Positions 36,277-46,164 of a stretch of 64,000 nucleotides of DNA are shown here, piece after piece (positions within the stretch are counted from its first letter, which is position 1; each line of letters begins with the position of its first letter). The stretch covers positions 124,001 to 188,000 of the forward strand of contig WTXA01000001.1 of assembly GCA_009773805.1 (NCBI GenBank), written 5' to 3'. Below the pieces are notes generated by a model, which saw only the letters and a program-made list of their open reading frames with translations, was not told the DNA's origin and did no database searches. This DNA is from Fusobacteriota bacterium (lineage in GTDB: Bacteria > Bacillota > TC1). Position numbers and translations under genes: made by a program.

Positions 36277-37455
36277 ATGAGAAAATTTTTTACTTCAGAA
36301 TCAGTAACGGAGGGACATCCAGATAAGATATGTGATCAAATTTCTGATGCTGTTTTAGATGCTATTTTAAAAGAAGATCCAAATGGAAGAGTTGCCTGCG
36401 AAACTTTTGTAACAACAGGATTAGTTGTAGTTGCAGGAGAAATTTCTACAAAATGCTACATTGATATTCAAAAAATTGTTAGAGATACAGTGAGAAATAT
36501 TGGATACACAAGAGCAAAATATGGTTTTGATGCTGATACTTGTGGCGTTATGGTAGCTTTAGATGAACAATCAGCGGATATAGCTCTTGGTGTTGATGTT
36601 TCAGAAGAGGGTAAAAAGGGTGAATACAGCCTTGAAGATGCAATCGGAGCTGGTGACCAAGGTATGATGTTTGGATATGCAACAAATGAAACAAAAGAAC
36701 TTATGCCGGCACCAATTATGTACGCCCATAAGCTAGCCAAAAAATTAGCTGAAGTTAGAAAAGATGGCACAGTAAATTACCTTAGACCTGATGGTAAAAC
36801 TCAAGTAACTTTTGAATACGAAGACCATAAACCTATTAGAATTGAAGCTATAGTTATTTCAACCCAACATAATCCAGAAACAACTCAAGAAACTATCTAT
36901 AATGATATGATTGAGAAAGTAATAAAAGCAGTAATTCCAAATGAATTATTAGATGAAAATACAAAGTATCATATTAATCCAACAGGTAGATTTGTAATTG
37001 GAGGTCCATTAGGAGATACAGGTTTAACTGGTCGTAAAATAATAGTAGATACATATGGTGGAGCTGCTGCTCATGGTGGTGGTGCTTTTAGTGGAAAAGA
37101 CCCAACTAAAGTAGATAGATCAGCTGCTTATGCTGCTAGATATATTGCTAAAAACATAGTAGCCGCTGGCCTTGCTGATAGATGTGAAATTCAACTATCC
37201 TACGCTATTGGTATTGCTAAACCTATATCAGTATTTGTTGATACTTATGAAACCGGTAAGATTCCAGATGATAAGCTTTGTGATATAGTAAATGAGAATT
37301 TTGATTTAAAACCTGCTGCAATAATTAGACATTTTGATCTAAGAAGACCAATCTATAGAAATATAGCTGCTTATGGTCATTTTGGAAGAACTGAATTAGA
37401 CTTACCATGGGAAAAAACTGATAAAGCAGAAGAGTTAGCTAAGTACTTAAACTAA
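36277..37455 (+). CDS. metK: S-adenosylmethionine synthetase
   Basis: MetK makes S-adenosylmethionine from methionine and ATP. The conserved blocks [53 protein letters not shown] and [16 protein letters not shown] are intact. At 392 residues length and motifs are normal. ATG 36277 follows AGGAG. Only twelve bases separate it from the upstream gene, so no SAM riboswitch can lie here; its regulation is at the level of the upstream transcript. Confidence 0.97.
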   Translation: MRKFFTSESVTEGHPDKICDQISDAVLDAILKEDPNGRVACETFVTTGLVVVAGEISTKCYIDIQKIVRDTVRNIGYTRAKYGFDADTCGVMVALDEQSADIALGVDVSEEGKKGEYSLEDAIGAGDQGMMFGYATNETKELMPAPIMYAHKLAKKLAEVRKDGTVNYLRPDGKTQVTFEYEDHKPIRIEAIVISTQHNPETTQETIYNDMIEKVIKAVIPNELLDENTKYHINPTGRFVIGGPLGDTGLTGRKIIVDTYGGAAAHGGGAFSGKDPTKVDRSAAYAARYIAKNIVAAGLADRCEIQLSYAIGIAKPISVFVDTYETGKIPDDKLCDIVNENFDLKPAAIIRHFDLRRPIYRNIAAYGHFGRTELDLPWEKTDKAEELAKYLN

Positions 37456-37459
37456 TGAG

Positions 37460-38200
37460 GTGATTCAAATTAGATATCAAGGTAGAAACATTTTTACAAA
37501 TTCTCTATCTACAACCAAATATCAACTTGTAGGACAAGAAATATCTGTAAGGTCAGGACTTGGAAAATATGATAAGGAAATCATATTACCATTTTATTTG
37601 GTTAAAGAAAGAATAATGACTTCTTTATCGGAAATAATATTAGTTGGTGCTGACAGGCCATATTATGGTGTGGTCAATATTTTTACTGAAGATATAAATT
37701 CCGCTCAAGAGTTAGTGAGATGTATGAAAAGTGTTGGAGCAGAATTGGAATTGGAGCTAGATTATTCAATTGCATTAGTTAAGAATTCTTCAACTTCCTT
37801 CATTATCAATTTGTATAGTACAGTAAATAAAGAAAAGTTGAAAGTGCAAACAGCAAGAGAAAGTATATGGATATACTTTCTAAGTCTTCGAGAAGATAGT
37901 CTTGGTATAGCTAAAGATAATTTTTTTAACTTAGAATTTATTAAGGATATAGCTGAATCACAGGGTATTTTGGAAAGTTATCTTCTAAAAGACGAGAGTT
38001 TTTCTCAAGGGATATCTAACATGTTAGTTGGTACAAATACTTTTCATGTAGAAAGAAATCATAATTTAGACGTTTTAAAGAAGTATAGAAGAGGCTCAGG
38101 AATGATTGTACTTACACCCTTTAAGTTAAGTAAAATAGATGAAAAAAATGTAGAAATACATGAGATGGGAAGTTTATTTACAAAAAGTTTCAAATATTAA
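37460..38200 (+). CDS. Unknown protein, possibly AIR-synthase-like
   Basis: I do not recognise a firm family for this 246-residue product. The segment around residues 40-80 (EIILPFYLVKERI; GADRPYYGVVNIF) resembles the strand-helix pattern of AIR synthase-fold proteins such as HypE or ThiL, and GSGMIVLTPF near 215 fits their C-terminal domain, but the ATP-binding Asp and Gly motifs are missing. The start is unusual: GTG 37460 overlaps the GAGGTGA ribosome site, while ATT 37469 sits at the normal distance from it. No membrane segment is seen. It is four bases after metK and ends at a bidirectional terminator. Confidence 0.55.
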   Translation: MIQIRYQGRNIFTNSLSTTKYQLVGQEISVRSGLGKYDKEIILPFYLVKERIMTSLSEIILVGADRPYYGVVNIFTEDINSAQELVRCMKSVGAELELELDYSIALVKNSSTSFIINLYSTVNKEKLKVQTARESIWIYFLSLREDSLGIAKDNFFNLEFIKDIAESQGILESYLLKDESFSQGISNMLVGTNTFHVERNHNLDVLKKYRRGSGMIVLTPFKLSKIDEKNVEIHEMGSLFTKSFKY

Positions 38201-38230
38201 AAAGAGGAAGAATTCTTCCTCTTTTTAATA
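38195..38230. terminator. Bidirectional terminator between converging genes
   Basis: A perfect 36-base palindrome centred at 38212/38213 (half-site AAAGAGGAAGAA with flanking TATTAA) has A-runs on the left and T-runs on the right, so it can stop transcription from both directions. Confidence 0.9.
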
Positions 38231-38443
38231 TTACCAGTCTATTATTTTACTACCATTTTTATCTTCAAAACTACCTGCAATTATCATAACTAAATCTATT
38301 ATATAGCCAATACCTAAAAAACCACCAGTAATCAACCACAATAAACCCGTCCAAATTTTTCCGACATAGAATCTATGTACTCCAAATTCACCTAAAAAAA
38401 GACATAATAGAAAAGTTGCTAATCTTGATTTATTTGAATACAT
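38231..38443 (-). CDS. TM2 domain membrane protein
   Basis: This 70-residue protein has two hydrophobic helices with the TM2 family pattern: LFLGEFGVHRFYVGK between helix 1 and the loop, then TGLLWLITGGFLGIGYIIDLVMI in two pieces, and a short charged tail. The start is the ATG at 38443 on this strand with TAGGAG at good distance; an in-frame upstream ATG at 38461 is less likely. The family function is unknown in bacteria. It is the only - strand gene between 24 and 50 kb and converges on the orphan gene after metK. Confidence 0.82.
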   Translation of the reverse strand: MYSNKSRLATFLLCLFLGEFGVHRFYVGKIWTGLLWLITGGFLGIGYIIDLVMIIAGSFEDKNGSKIIDW

Positions 38444-38510
38444 AATATCACTCCTATCCAAATAATATTAACCTAAATAAAAAATAAATTCAATATAATC
38501 CTTTTGATAA

Positions 38511-38539
38511 TTGACAAAAGCAGACAATAATAGTAATAT
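38511..38539 (+). promoter_or_regulatory. Promoter of the pyr operon
   Basis: TTGACA (38511-38516) and TAATAT (38534-38539) are 17 bases apart, upstream of the leader with attenuator. Confidence 0.8.
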
Positions 38540-38560
38540 TAATACAGTAATCTTTAATTT

Positions 38561-38670
38561 GGTACGAGAGACTAGAAAGATATAAGAATATAATATTTTA
38601 ATGGAACTATGATTCGCGATTTATGAAATACTATAGTCTATCTGATTTAGTCAGATAGACTATTTTTTTT
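38561..38670 (+). promoter_or_regulatory. Probable PyrR-type transcription attenuator
   Basis: The leader ends in a strong terminator: ATAGTCTATCTGA (38633-38645) pairs with TCAGATAGACTAT (38651-38663), loop TTTAG, then seven T. The left terminator arm can instead pair TAGTCT (38634-38639) with AGACTA (38569-38574), giving an antiterminator. A GAGAGACTA segment near 38566 resembles part of the PyrR-binding loop. With pyrR as the first gene, UMP-dependent PyrR binding probably promotes termination; the exact loop is not proven. Confidence 0.72.
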
Positions 38671-38672
38671 AG

Positions 38673-39242
<570 letters not shown>

Positions 39243-40178
39243 ATGATAAAAGAAAAAGACCTGTTAGGTCTTAGAAATATTAGTACCGATGAGATTGATG
39301 AAATCTTAAGAAATGCTGTTCCAATGAAAGATATAATAATGCGTGACATAAAGAAAGTTCCAACTTTACGTGGTAAATCAATGGCAACATTATTCTTCGA
39401 AAATAGCACTAGAACAAAAAGTTCTTTTGAAATTGCAGCTAAGTACCTTAGTGCAGATTGTACCAATCTAGCAGTTAGTACAAGTAGTGTGCAAAAAGGC
39501 GAAACTCTTATTGATACCGCAATTACATTAGAAGTTATGGGTATAGAACTTTTCGTTATGAGACATGGAGCCAGTGGTGCACCACATTTTCTAGGCAGAA
39601 ATACTAAGGCTAGAATTATCAATGCTGGAGATGGCATGAATGAACACCCAACTCAAGGCTTACTTGATATGTATACCATGAAAGACAAAAAAGGAGATTT
39701 GGGGAATCTAACAGTTACAATTCTAGGTGACGTAGCTCATAGTAGAGTTGCTAGAAGCAATATCTGGGGACTAGTTAAGTACGGTACAAAGGTTAGAGTT
39801 GTTGCGCCTGAAACATTAATACCAGTTGAACTACAAAGAATGGGTGTGGAAGTATACACCGATGTTGATAAAGCTCTTAAAGGAGCGGATGTTGTCAATG
39901 TTTTAAGACTACAAAAGGAAAGACAATCAAGTGGACTTTTGCCTAGTTTAGTTGAGTATAATAAATTTTGGGGCTTAACCTCAAAAAGAGTTGAACTATT
40001 AAAAGATGATGCAATTATTATGCATCCAGGACCGATGAACAGAGGTGTAGAAATAATGCCTGATGTTTATGAACATCCTCGCTGTGTTGTTGACGAGCAG
40101 GTTACTAATGGTGTAGCTGTAAGAATGGCACTATTATTCATGATGTTAGGAGGTAAAAGTGGAGATGATATTAATTAA
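39243..40178 (+). CDS. pyrB: Aspartate carbamoyltransferase catalytic subunit
   Basis: PyrB joins carbamoyl phosphate to aspartate. The carbamoyl phosphate motif STRTK (near residue 52), HPTQGLLDMYT near 140 and HPGPMNRGVEI near 261 are all present. At 311 residues it is a normal catalytic chain; no regulatory pyrI gene is seen. ATG 39243 directly follows the pyrR stop, with GGAGGAT as its ribosome site. Its end overlaps pyrC. Confidence 0.97.
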   Translation: MIKEKDLLGLRNISTDEIDEILRNAVPMKDIIMRDIKKVPTLRGKSMATLFFENSTRTKSSFEIAAKYLSADCTNLAVSTSSVQKGETLIDTAITLEVMGIELFVMRHGASGAPHFLGRNTKARIINAGDGMNEHPTQGLLDMYTMKDKKGDLGNLTVTILGDVAHSRVARSNIWGLVKYGTKVRVVAPETLIPVELQRMGVEVYTDVDKALKGADVVNVLRLQKERQSSGLLPSLVEYNKFWGLTSKRVELLKDDAIIMHPGPMNRGVEIMPDVYEHPRCVVDEQVTNGVAVRMALLFMMLGGKSGDDIN

Positions 40179-41445
40179 AGGTGGTCATGTAGTTGACCCT
40201 AAGAATAAAATTGATGGCATTATGGATATTCTTGTTGAGGGAGAAACAATTAACAAAATAGATAAAAATATAGAAACTAAATCAGAGTATGAAGTTGTTG
40301 ATGCAACTAACTTAATGGTTTTTCCAGGTCTTATTGATATGCACGTCCATTTAAGAGAACCAGGTTTTGAACACAAAGAAACTATTCAAACTGGTTTGGC
40401 AGCAGCTGCAAAAGGTGGTTTCACTACTGTTGCTTGTATGCCTAATACCAAGCCAGCAATTGATGATAGAACAATCGTAGAATCAATTGAAAGAAAAACT
40501 AGAGGTGCCAAGGTTAATTTAAAAATCATTGGTGCAGCTACTAAGAATATTGACACAGATCAGCTAACTGAAATGGGAGATATGAAAGAAGCCGGTATTG
40601 TTGCTATAAGTAATGATGGCAAACCTGTAAAGAATGCTTACATAACAAGAAGAGTTCTAGAATATGCTAAACAATTTGACCTTATTCTTATTGAACACTG
40701 TGAAGATGAAAGCATGGCGAACGGTGGATTTATTCACGAAGGTTATTATTCTACAATTTTAGGCTTGAAAGGAATTCCAAGAGAAGCAGAAGATTTAATT
40801 GTAGCAAGAGACATCGCCTTAGTTAAAATGACTGGCGGTAAGGTACATATAGCGCATATCAGTAGTAAAAACTCTGTTGATCTTGTTAGAGAGGCAAAAA
40901 AACAAGGTTTGAATGTAACAGCTGAGGTAACACCTCAACATTTAGTGTTAACAGATGCTGCTGTTGAATCCTTTGATACTTCAACAAAAATCAATCCTCC
41001 ATTAAGAAGTGAAGAGGATAGACAAGCATTAGTAGAAGGACTTATTGACGGAACAATTGATATGATTGCAACTGATCATGCTCCTCATGCCAGATGGGAA
41101 AAAGAAGTTGAATATGCCTATGCACCTTTTGGAGCAGTAGGACTTGAAACAGCTGTTGCCTTAATAAACACAAAATTAGTTAAAACTGGGCTAATAACTT
41201 ATAGTCAATTAGTTGAAAAAATGGCTAATAATCCAGGTACAGTATTTAAACTTGGAGGTGAATTAAAATTAGGAAACTATGCAGATATAACTATCTTTGA
41301 TCCAAATAAAAAATGGACTGTAATTCCTGAAGAGTTTTATTCAATGGGAAGAAACACACCATTTAAAGGCTGGGAGCTAGAAGGCGAAGTTGTTCATACT
41401 ATAGTTAAAGGGGAATTTGCAATAAAAGACGGTAAGGTGATTTAA
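40165..41445 (+). CDS. pyrC: Dihydroorotase
   Basis: This is a class I (long) dihydroorotase. The metal ligands DMHVHLREPG, the HCED segment around residue 175 and ATDHAPHA (near 303) are present, as are the VHIAHIS and TAEVTPQHL blocks. I favour ATG 40165, giving MILIKGG, which matches the family start; GTG 40159, two codons earlier, is closer to the AGGAGG and remains possible. It overlaps the pyrB end by 14 bases, so translation is coupled. Residue counts differ by two between the starts. Confidence 0.96.
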   Translation: MILIKGGHVVDPKNKIDGIMDILVEGETINKIDKNIETKSEYEVVDATNLMVFPGLIDMHVHLREPGFEHKETIQTGLAAAAKGGFTTVACMPNTKPAIDDRTIVESIERKTRGAKVNLKIIGAATKNIDTDQLTEMGDMKEAGIVAISNDGKPVKNAYITRRVLEYAKQFDLILIEHCEDESMANGGFIHEGYYSTILGLKGIPREAEDLIVARDIALVKMTGGKVHIAHISSKNSVDLVREAKKQGLNVTAEVTPQHLVLTDAAVESFDTSTKINPPLRSEEDRQALVEGLIDGTIDMIATDHAPHARWEKEVEYAYAPFGAVGLETAVALINTKLVKTGLITYSQLVEKMANNPGTVFKLGGELKLGNYADITIFDPNKKWTVIPEEFYSMGRNTPFKGWELEGEVVHTIVKGEFAIKDGKVI

Positions 41446-41447
41446 CA

Positions 41448-42215
41448 ATGATTTATAAATGTGATGGAATAGTCATAGATAACGAACCATTAATCAAAGA
41501 TTTTATATATTTAATGAAAATTAAAGAAACAAAAATTGCAGAATATGCAAAACCAGGCCAGTTTTTAGAAATTAAAACTGGAACACTTCCTTTATTGAGA
41601 AAACCTATTAGTATTTTTGCTGTAGATAAGGTAGAAGGAACAATTTCCATACTTTATCAAGTAAAAGGTCAAGGCACAAAAAATCTATCTCAATTTAAAA
41701 TAGGGCAGTCAATTGACTTGATGGGTCCTCTTGGAAATGGGTTCGCTGTTGAAAAATTCAATAAAAAATGTCTTCTAATTGGTGGAGGTATCGGAGTTGC
41801 TCCTTTGTATGATTTAGGTCTAAGGTTAAAAGAAGTTGGTAATGAAGTGGAATTTATACTTGGATTCAGCAGTAAAGAGACATCATATGCAATAGAATAT
41901 TTCAAAGAATTAGGTCCTGTAAAGATTGCTACAATCGATGGTAGTGTTGGTGTAAAAGGGACTGTAGGTGCAATATTAGAAGACTATGATTTGACTGATA
42001 TTTCAAAAGCCTATGGTTGTGGACCTGAACCAATGCTTAAATACTTAAAGACTATTGAAGATGAGGTTGATTTGGAATTATCTTTAGAAGCTTATATGGG
42101 TTGTGGTCTAGGAGCTTGTTTAAGTTGTGTATGTAAAATGAATGATGGAGACTACAAAAGAGTATGTAAGGAAGGTCCTGTCTTTAAAGCAAAGGAGGTA
42201 TCCTTTGATGAGTAA
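41448..42215 (+). CDS. pyrK: Dihydroorotate dehydrogenase electron-transfer subunit
   Basis: This 255-residue iron-sulfur flavoprotein subunit passes electrons from dihydroorotate dehydrogenase 1B to NAD+. RKPISIF is the FAD-binding segment near 48. GGGIGVAPLY (near residue 109) belongs to the NAD domain. The C-terminal Cys-rich part GCGLGACLSCVC with a later Cys (KRVCKEGP) forms the [2Fe-2S] site. ATG 41448 lies two bases after pyrC. The last eight bases overlap pyrD. Confidence 0.95.
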   Translation: MIYKCDGIVIDNEPLIKDFIYLMKIKETKIAEYAKPGQFLEIKTGTLPLLRKPISIFAVDKVEGTISILYQVKGQGTKNLSQFKIGQSIDLMGPLGNGFAVEKFNKKCLLIGGGIGVAPLYDLGLRLKEVGNEVEFILGFSSKETSYAIEYFKELGPVKIATIDGSVGVKGTVGAILEDYDLTDISKAYGCGPEPMLKYLKTIEDEVDLELSLEAYMGCGLGACLSCVCKMNDGDYKRVCKEGPVFKAKEVSFDE

Positions 42216-43116
42216 ATTAGAATGTCAACTTGGCAAATTATTATTGAAAAACCCAGTGACAGTTGCATCTGGTACTTTTGGTTCAGGCAAAGAATTTAAA
42301 GATTTTTATGATCTTTCACTACTGGGTGGAATTATGGTTAAAGGAACTACACCAGAAAAAAGAGTTGGTAATAAACCACAACGATTAGTTGAAACAAGTG
42401 GTGGAGTTATTAACTCAATAGGTTTAGCCAATGGTGGTATTGATGATTTTATATTTAATATCTTACCAGAAGCAAAGACATACGGTACAGAAATAATTGT
42501 TAATATTTCAGGTGGTTGTATTGAGGAATATGGAATCATGGCTCATAAGCTTGATTTAGAAGGTGTTGGTGCCGTAGAGGTTAATATTTCTTGCCCTAAT
42601 GTAAAAGAAGGCGGGATAACCTTTGGAACTGATCCAGAAATGGCTTATGATGTTACTAAGATTGTTAAGGCAAATACCTCAAAGCCGGTAATAATGAAGC
42701 TTTCACCTAATGTTACTAATATAGCTATAATGGCGAAGGCCGTTGAAAGTGGCGGAGCAGATATTATCTCTATGATTAATACTTTAATAGGTATGTCTAT
42801 AGATGTTGAAAAAAGAAAACCAATTATAAACAATGTAATTGGAGGCTATTCTGGACCTCCTATTAAACCTGTTGCTTTAAGGATGGTGTATGAGGTTTAT
42901 AAGGCTGTAAACATACCAATAATCGGTATGGGTGGTATAATGAATACAACAGATGCCTTGGAATTTTTAATGGCAGGAGCATCAGCAATAAGTGTTGGAA
43001 CAGGTAATTTTGTTGATCCATATATTCCAATAAATATAATAAAAGGTTTAGAAGAATATGTTGAAAAGAATGGATTATTATCATACAAAGAAATTATAGG
43101 TGCAGTACATAGATAA
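42208..43116 (+). CDS. pyrD: Dihydroorotate dehydrogenase 1B, catalytic subunit
   Basis: PyrD oxidises dihydroorotate to orotate with FMN, in complex with PyrK. The class 1 catalytic Cys is in NISCPNVKEGG (near residue 130), and the FMN motif GMGGIMNTTDALEFLMAGA is near 243. I chose ATG 42208 behind AAAGGAGG, giving 302 residues; the longer frame from 42142 lies inside pyrK. Pairing with pyrK confirms the NAD-linked 1B type, fitting an anaerobe. Confidence 0.96.
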   Translation: MSKLECQLGKLLLKNPVTVASGTFGSGKEFKDFYDLSLLGGIMVKGTTPEKRVGNKPQRLVETSGGVINSIGLANGGIDDFIFNILPEAKTYGTEIIVNISGGCIEEYGIMAHKLDLEGVGAVEVNISCPNVKEGGITFGTDPEMAYDVTKIVKANTSKPVIMKLSPNVTNIAIMAKAVESGGADIISMINTLIGMSIDVEKRKPIINNVIGGYSGPPIKPVALRMVYEVYKAVNIPIIGMGGIMNTTDALEFLMAGASAISVGTGNFVDPYIPINIIKGLEEYVEKNGLLSYKEIIGAVHR

Positions 43117-43128
43117 AGGAGTTGTAAA

Positions 43129-43845
43129 ATGAAGGCAAAGGATAGATTAATTGTTGCTTTAGATGTAGATACAAAAGAAGAAGTAGAATATCTTGTAAAT
43201 GAATTAAAAGATGATATAGGGATGTTCAAAGTAGGTCTTCAACTATATACCAGTATGGGTAGTGAAATTATTACCTATATAAAAAATAGAGGCGGCAAGG
43301 TGTTTTTAGATTTAAAATTACATGATATACCTAACACCGTAAGTGAAACAGTAAGAGTATTGACAAAATCCGGTGTCGATATGATGAATGTACATAGTCA
43401 AGGTGGACATGCCATGATGAAACTTGCTAAGGAAACCAGTGTAAAGACTGCTGCAGAGCTAGGTATTGAAGCACCCCTTTTAATAGCAGTAACTATTCTA
43501 ACAAGTCTAGGTGATTCTGAAGTAGCAGAAATTGGCTACACTAAAAGCGCTAAAGAAATGGTAGAACATTTAGGAATACTAACAGATAAAGCTGGATTAG
43601 ATGGAGTAGTATGCTCACCTCTAGAAGCAGGTATTATAAATAACTCTTGTAGTGAAGGCTTCATTACTGTAACGCCAGGTGTTAGACCTGCTGGTGAAGT
43701 AGTTGGAGATCAAAAAAGAATTACAACTCCAGGACAAGCAATACAAGGTGGATCAACATATATTGTAGTTGGAAGACCAATTACGAAAGCTGAAAATGTA
43801 AAAGAAGCTGCAAAAAAAATTGTAGCTGAAATGGAAGGAATATAG
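43129..43845 (+). CDS. pyrF: Orotidine 5'-phosphate decarboxylase
   Basis: This 238-residue TIM-barrel enzyme turns OMP into UMP, the last step of the pathway. The catalytic D-K-D array is in LDLKLHDIPNTV (near residue 61), and phosphate-binding VVGRPIT lies near the C-terminus. ATG 43129 follows AAAGGAG. The pyrE gene starts nine bases after its stop. No fusion or truncation is seen. Confidence 0.96.
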   Translation: MKAKDRLIVALDVDTKEEVEYLVNELKDDIGMFKVGLQLYTSMGSEIITYIKNRGGKVFLDLKLHDIPNTVSETVRVLTKSGVDMMNVHSQGGHAMMKLAKETSVKTAAELGIEAPLLIAVTILTSLGDSEVAEIGYTKSAKEMVEHLGILTDKAGLDGVVCSPLEAGIINNSCSEGFITVTPGVRPAGEVVGDQKRITTPGQAIQGGSTYIVVGRPITKAENVKEAAKKIVAEMEGI

Positions 43846-43854
43846 GAGGATACA

Positions 43855-44433
43855 ATGAAATTATCAACTGAAGAAATTAAGAAAATATTTATCGATTCTG
43901 GTGCTTTACTAGAAGGTCATTTTAGACTAACCTCAGGAAGACATAGCGATAGATATATTCAATGTGCTAGAGTTTTGATGGAACCTAATTATACTGCAGC
44001 TCTATGCGGACACCTTGCTGAAGCTTTTAAGGAAGATGCAGTAGATGTTGTGGTGGGACCTGCTATGGGAGGAATAGTAATATCTTATGAAATGGCAAGA
44101 CAACTTGGTGTTCCTTCATTGTTTACTGAAAGAGTTGATGGTAAAATGACACTTCGTAGAAACTTTACAATTGAACCAGGTCAAAAAGTTTTAGTTGTTG
44201 AAGACGTTGTGACAACTGGTGGTAGCGTAAAGGAAGTTATAGATATCGTTAGAGAAAATGGTGGTAAAGTTGTTGGTGTCGCACTATTAGTAGATCGTAG
44301 CAATGGCAAGGTTGATCTTGGTGCTAGAGTAGAAGCTTGTTTATCAATGGATGTAAAATCTTATGAAGCTGAAGAATGTCCATTATGTAAAGCTGGCTTA
44401 CCAATAATCAAACCTGGTAGTAGAGCCAACTAA
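43855..44433 (+). CDS. pyrE: Orotate phosphoribosyltransferase
   Basis: PyrE adds PRPP to orotate to form OMP. The PRPP-binding loop VLVVEDVVTTGGS is near residue 114, and TSGRHSDRYIQC near residue 23 fits the family. At 192 residues it is of the shorter Firmicutes type, with a C-terminal CPLCKAG segment. ATG 43855 follows AGGAGG. It closes the pyr operon. There is no strong terminator before moeA, so partial read-through into the formate dehydrogenase cluster is possible. Confidence 0.95.
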   Translation: MKLSTEEIKKIFIDSGALLEGHFRLTSGRHSDRYIQCARVLMEPNYTAALCGHLAEAFKEDAVDVVVGPAMGGIVISYEMARQLGVPSLFTERVDGKMTLRRNFTIEPGQKVLVVEDVVTTGGSVKEVIDIVRENGGKVVGVALLVDRSNGKVDLGARVEACLSMDVKSYEAEECPLCKAGLPIIKPGSRAN

Positions 44434-44461
44434 TAATATATAAGGTTAATTGTGGGTAAAT

Positions 44462-45682
44462 ATGGAAAAATTTATTGATATTGATAGAGCAATAGAGCTT
44501 ATCTTATCTAATTGTAAAATAATGAATACACAAATCGTTAAGCTAGAAGACTCATATAATAGGATTCTAGCTTCTGATGTTTATAGTAAAATACCAATTC
44601 CTAATTTTAGAAAATCACCATTTGATGGATATTGCTTAAAAAATTATTTATCCAAAGGTGCAACTAAAGAAAAACCGGTTATTCTAGAAATAAGCGGTGT
44701 CATTAAAGCTGGGGATGATATTAGTGGGTTGGTTGATGGAGTTTACAAGATAATGACCGGTGCAGAAGTACCAGGATTTTGTGATTTAGTTATCAAGAAT
44801 GAAGATACAGATTGTGGATCTTTAAAAGTTGCGATTTATAAAGAAGGTGAATCAGGAGAAAACATCATAAAAATAGGGGAAGATGTTGGAGCTGGAATAA
44901 AAATAGTCGATAAGGGCATTAAAATCAAGCCTGGTTTAGTTGCAATGTTGGCTTCTATAGGTATGGCTGAAGTGGAAGTTTATAAAGTGCCAAGAGTAGG
45001 AATTATGACTTCTGGTGATGAGGTGATTGAACTTAATCAAGAATTACTACCAGGTAAAATCTATAATAGTAATAAATATGCACTTATGGCTTTTATCAAT
45101 GATATAGGTATAAAAGCTATAGATTATGGAGTTGCAGAAGATACCTTAGATGACTTGAAAGACAAAATCCAGTTATCATTATCAGAAAATGATGTTATAA
45201 TAACTACCGGGGGAGTTTCTGTTGGGGATTTTGACTTCATAGAAGAAGCGTATGATATGTTAAATATAAAAAAACTCTTCTGGTCTGTTAAAATGAAACC
45301 AGGAACACCTATTATGGCAGGAGTATTTGGTGACAAAATTATTATATCGTTACCGGGATCACCCGCTGCTAGTTTAATCACCTATGAAGTAATAGCTAAG
45401 CCTATTTTAAAGTATATGATGGGATTATCTAACTTTAAACCAAAAAAATATATTGGTATAATGAAAGATAATTTTAAGAAAACCAGCAATATTACTAGAT
45501 TTCTAAGAGTGTTAGTTAAAACAGGGCATGAAGGATATGAAATATCCTTGTCTGGTAAACAAAACGCAGGTATTTTACATTCTATGATTAATTTTAATGC
45601 TTTAGTTGAAGTGATTAATCCTGATAAGCCGGTAATGATAGGCGATAAGGTGCAGTTTTCTTTTATAAATGAGGATCTTTAA
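44462..45682 (+). CDS. moeA: Molybdopterin molybdenumtransferase
   Basis: MoeA inserts molybdate (or tungstate) into adenylylated molybdopterin. This 406-residue protein has SPFDGYCL where SAMDGYA-like motifs are usual, MTGAEVPG near residue 100, TTGGVSVGDFDF (near 248) and LPGSPAASL (near 300). I chose ATG 44462; an in-frame TTG at 44450 would add four residues. The ribosome site is weak. It opens a cofactor-enzyme cluster with mobB and fdhA, so its product probably serves that enzyme. No other moa genes are in the window. Confidence 0.93.
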   Translation: MEKFIDIDRAIELILSNCKIMNTQIVKLEDSYNRILASDVYSKIPIPNFRKSPFDGYCLKNYLSKGATKEKPVILEISGVIKAGDDISGLVDGVYKIMTGAEVPGFCDLVIKNEDTDCGSLKVAIYKEGESGENIIKIGEDVGAGIKIVDKGIKIKPGLVAMLASIGMAEVEVYKVPRVGIMTSGDEVIELNQELLPGKIYNSNKYALMAFINDIGIKAIDYGVAEDTLDDLKDKIQLSLSENDVIITTGGVSVGDFDFIEEAYDMLNIKKLFWSVKMKPGTPIMAGVFGDKIIISLPGSPAASLITYEVIAKPILKYMMGLSNFKPKKYIGIMKDNFKKTSNITRFLRVLVKTGHEGYEISLSGKQNAGILHSMINFNALVEVINPDKPVMIGDKVQFSFINEDL

Positions 45683-46159
45683 ATGAATAAGATACCTATT
45701 GTTTCTTTTGTAGGTTATTCGAATTCTGGTAAAACTACAATGATAAGGAAGATTTTAGAGAAACTAAGTCAAGAATATAAAATAGGAGTCATTAAGCACC
45801 ATGGTCATATTAATGAAAAAAATACCAGTGCTAAGAAAAAGGATACTGATATTTTCATTTTAGCCGGTGCTAAAGAAACCAAATTACTTATAGGTGATAT
45901 GAATCCTGATGATATCATAGAAGAATATAAAAATTTAGAGCTAGATTTAATTATTATCGAAGGTTTTAAGAAACTAAATTATCCTAAATTTTATATCAAA
46001 AGAGAAAATATAAAGGAAATATATTATAATGAAGATAAGTTGCTTGGAATAATATCTGATGATATTGCAGATTCTAGTAAACATAAGATTTGGTTCAATA
46101 TTAATGATGTTGATAACATTGTTGATTTTATAAAAAATAGATTTTTGAAAGGAGATTAA
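45683..46159 (+). CDS. mobB: Molybdopterin-guanine dinucleotide biosynthesis protein MobB
   Basis: This 158-residue P-loop protein has VGYSNSGKTTMI near residue 10, KHHGHI near 37 and EGFKK near 92, the MobB pattern. MobB is a GTP-binding accessory protein for attaching GMP to the molybdenum cofactor. ATG 45683 directly follows the moeA stop. Six bases later the formate dehydrogenase starts, so the three are one unit. MobA is not seen here. Confidence 0.92.
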   Translation: MNKIPIVSFVGYSNSGKTTMIRKILEKLSQEYKIGVIKHHGHINEKNTSAKKKDTDIFILAGAKETKLLIGDMNPDDIIEEYKNLELDLIIIEGFKKLNYPKFYIKRENIKEIYYNEDKLLGIISDDIADSSKHKIWFNINDVDNIVDFIKNRFLKGD

Positions 46160-46164
46160 TATTT

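Noticed and set aside
36264-36277. SAM riboswitch expected before metK
   Set aside because: Only twelve bases lie between the genes, which leaves no room for one.
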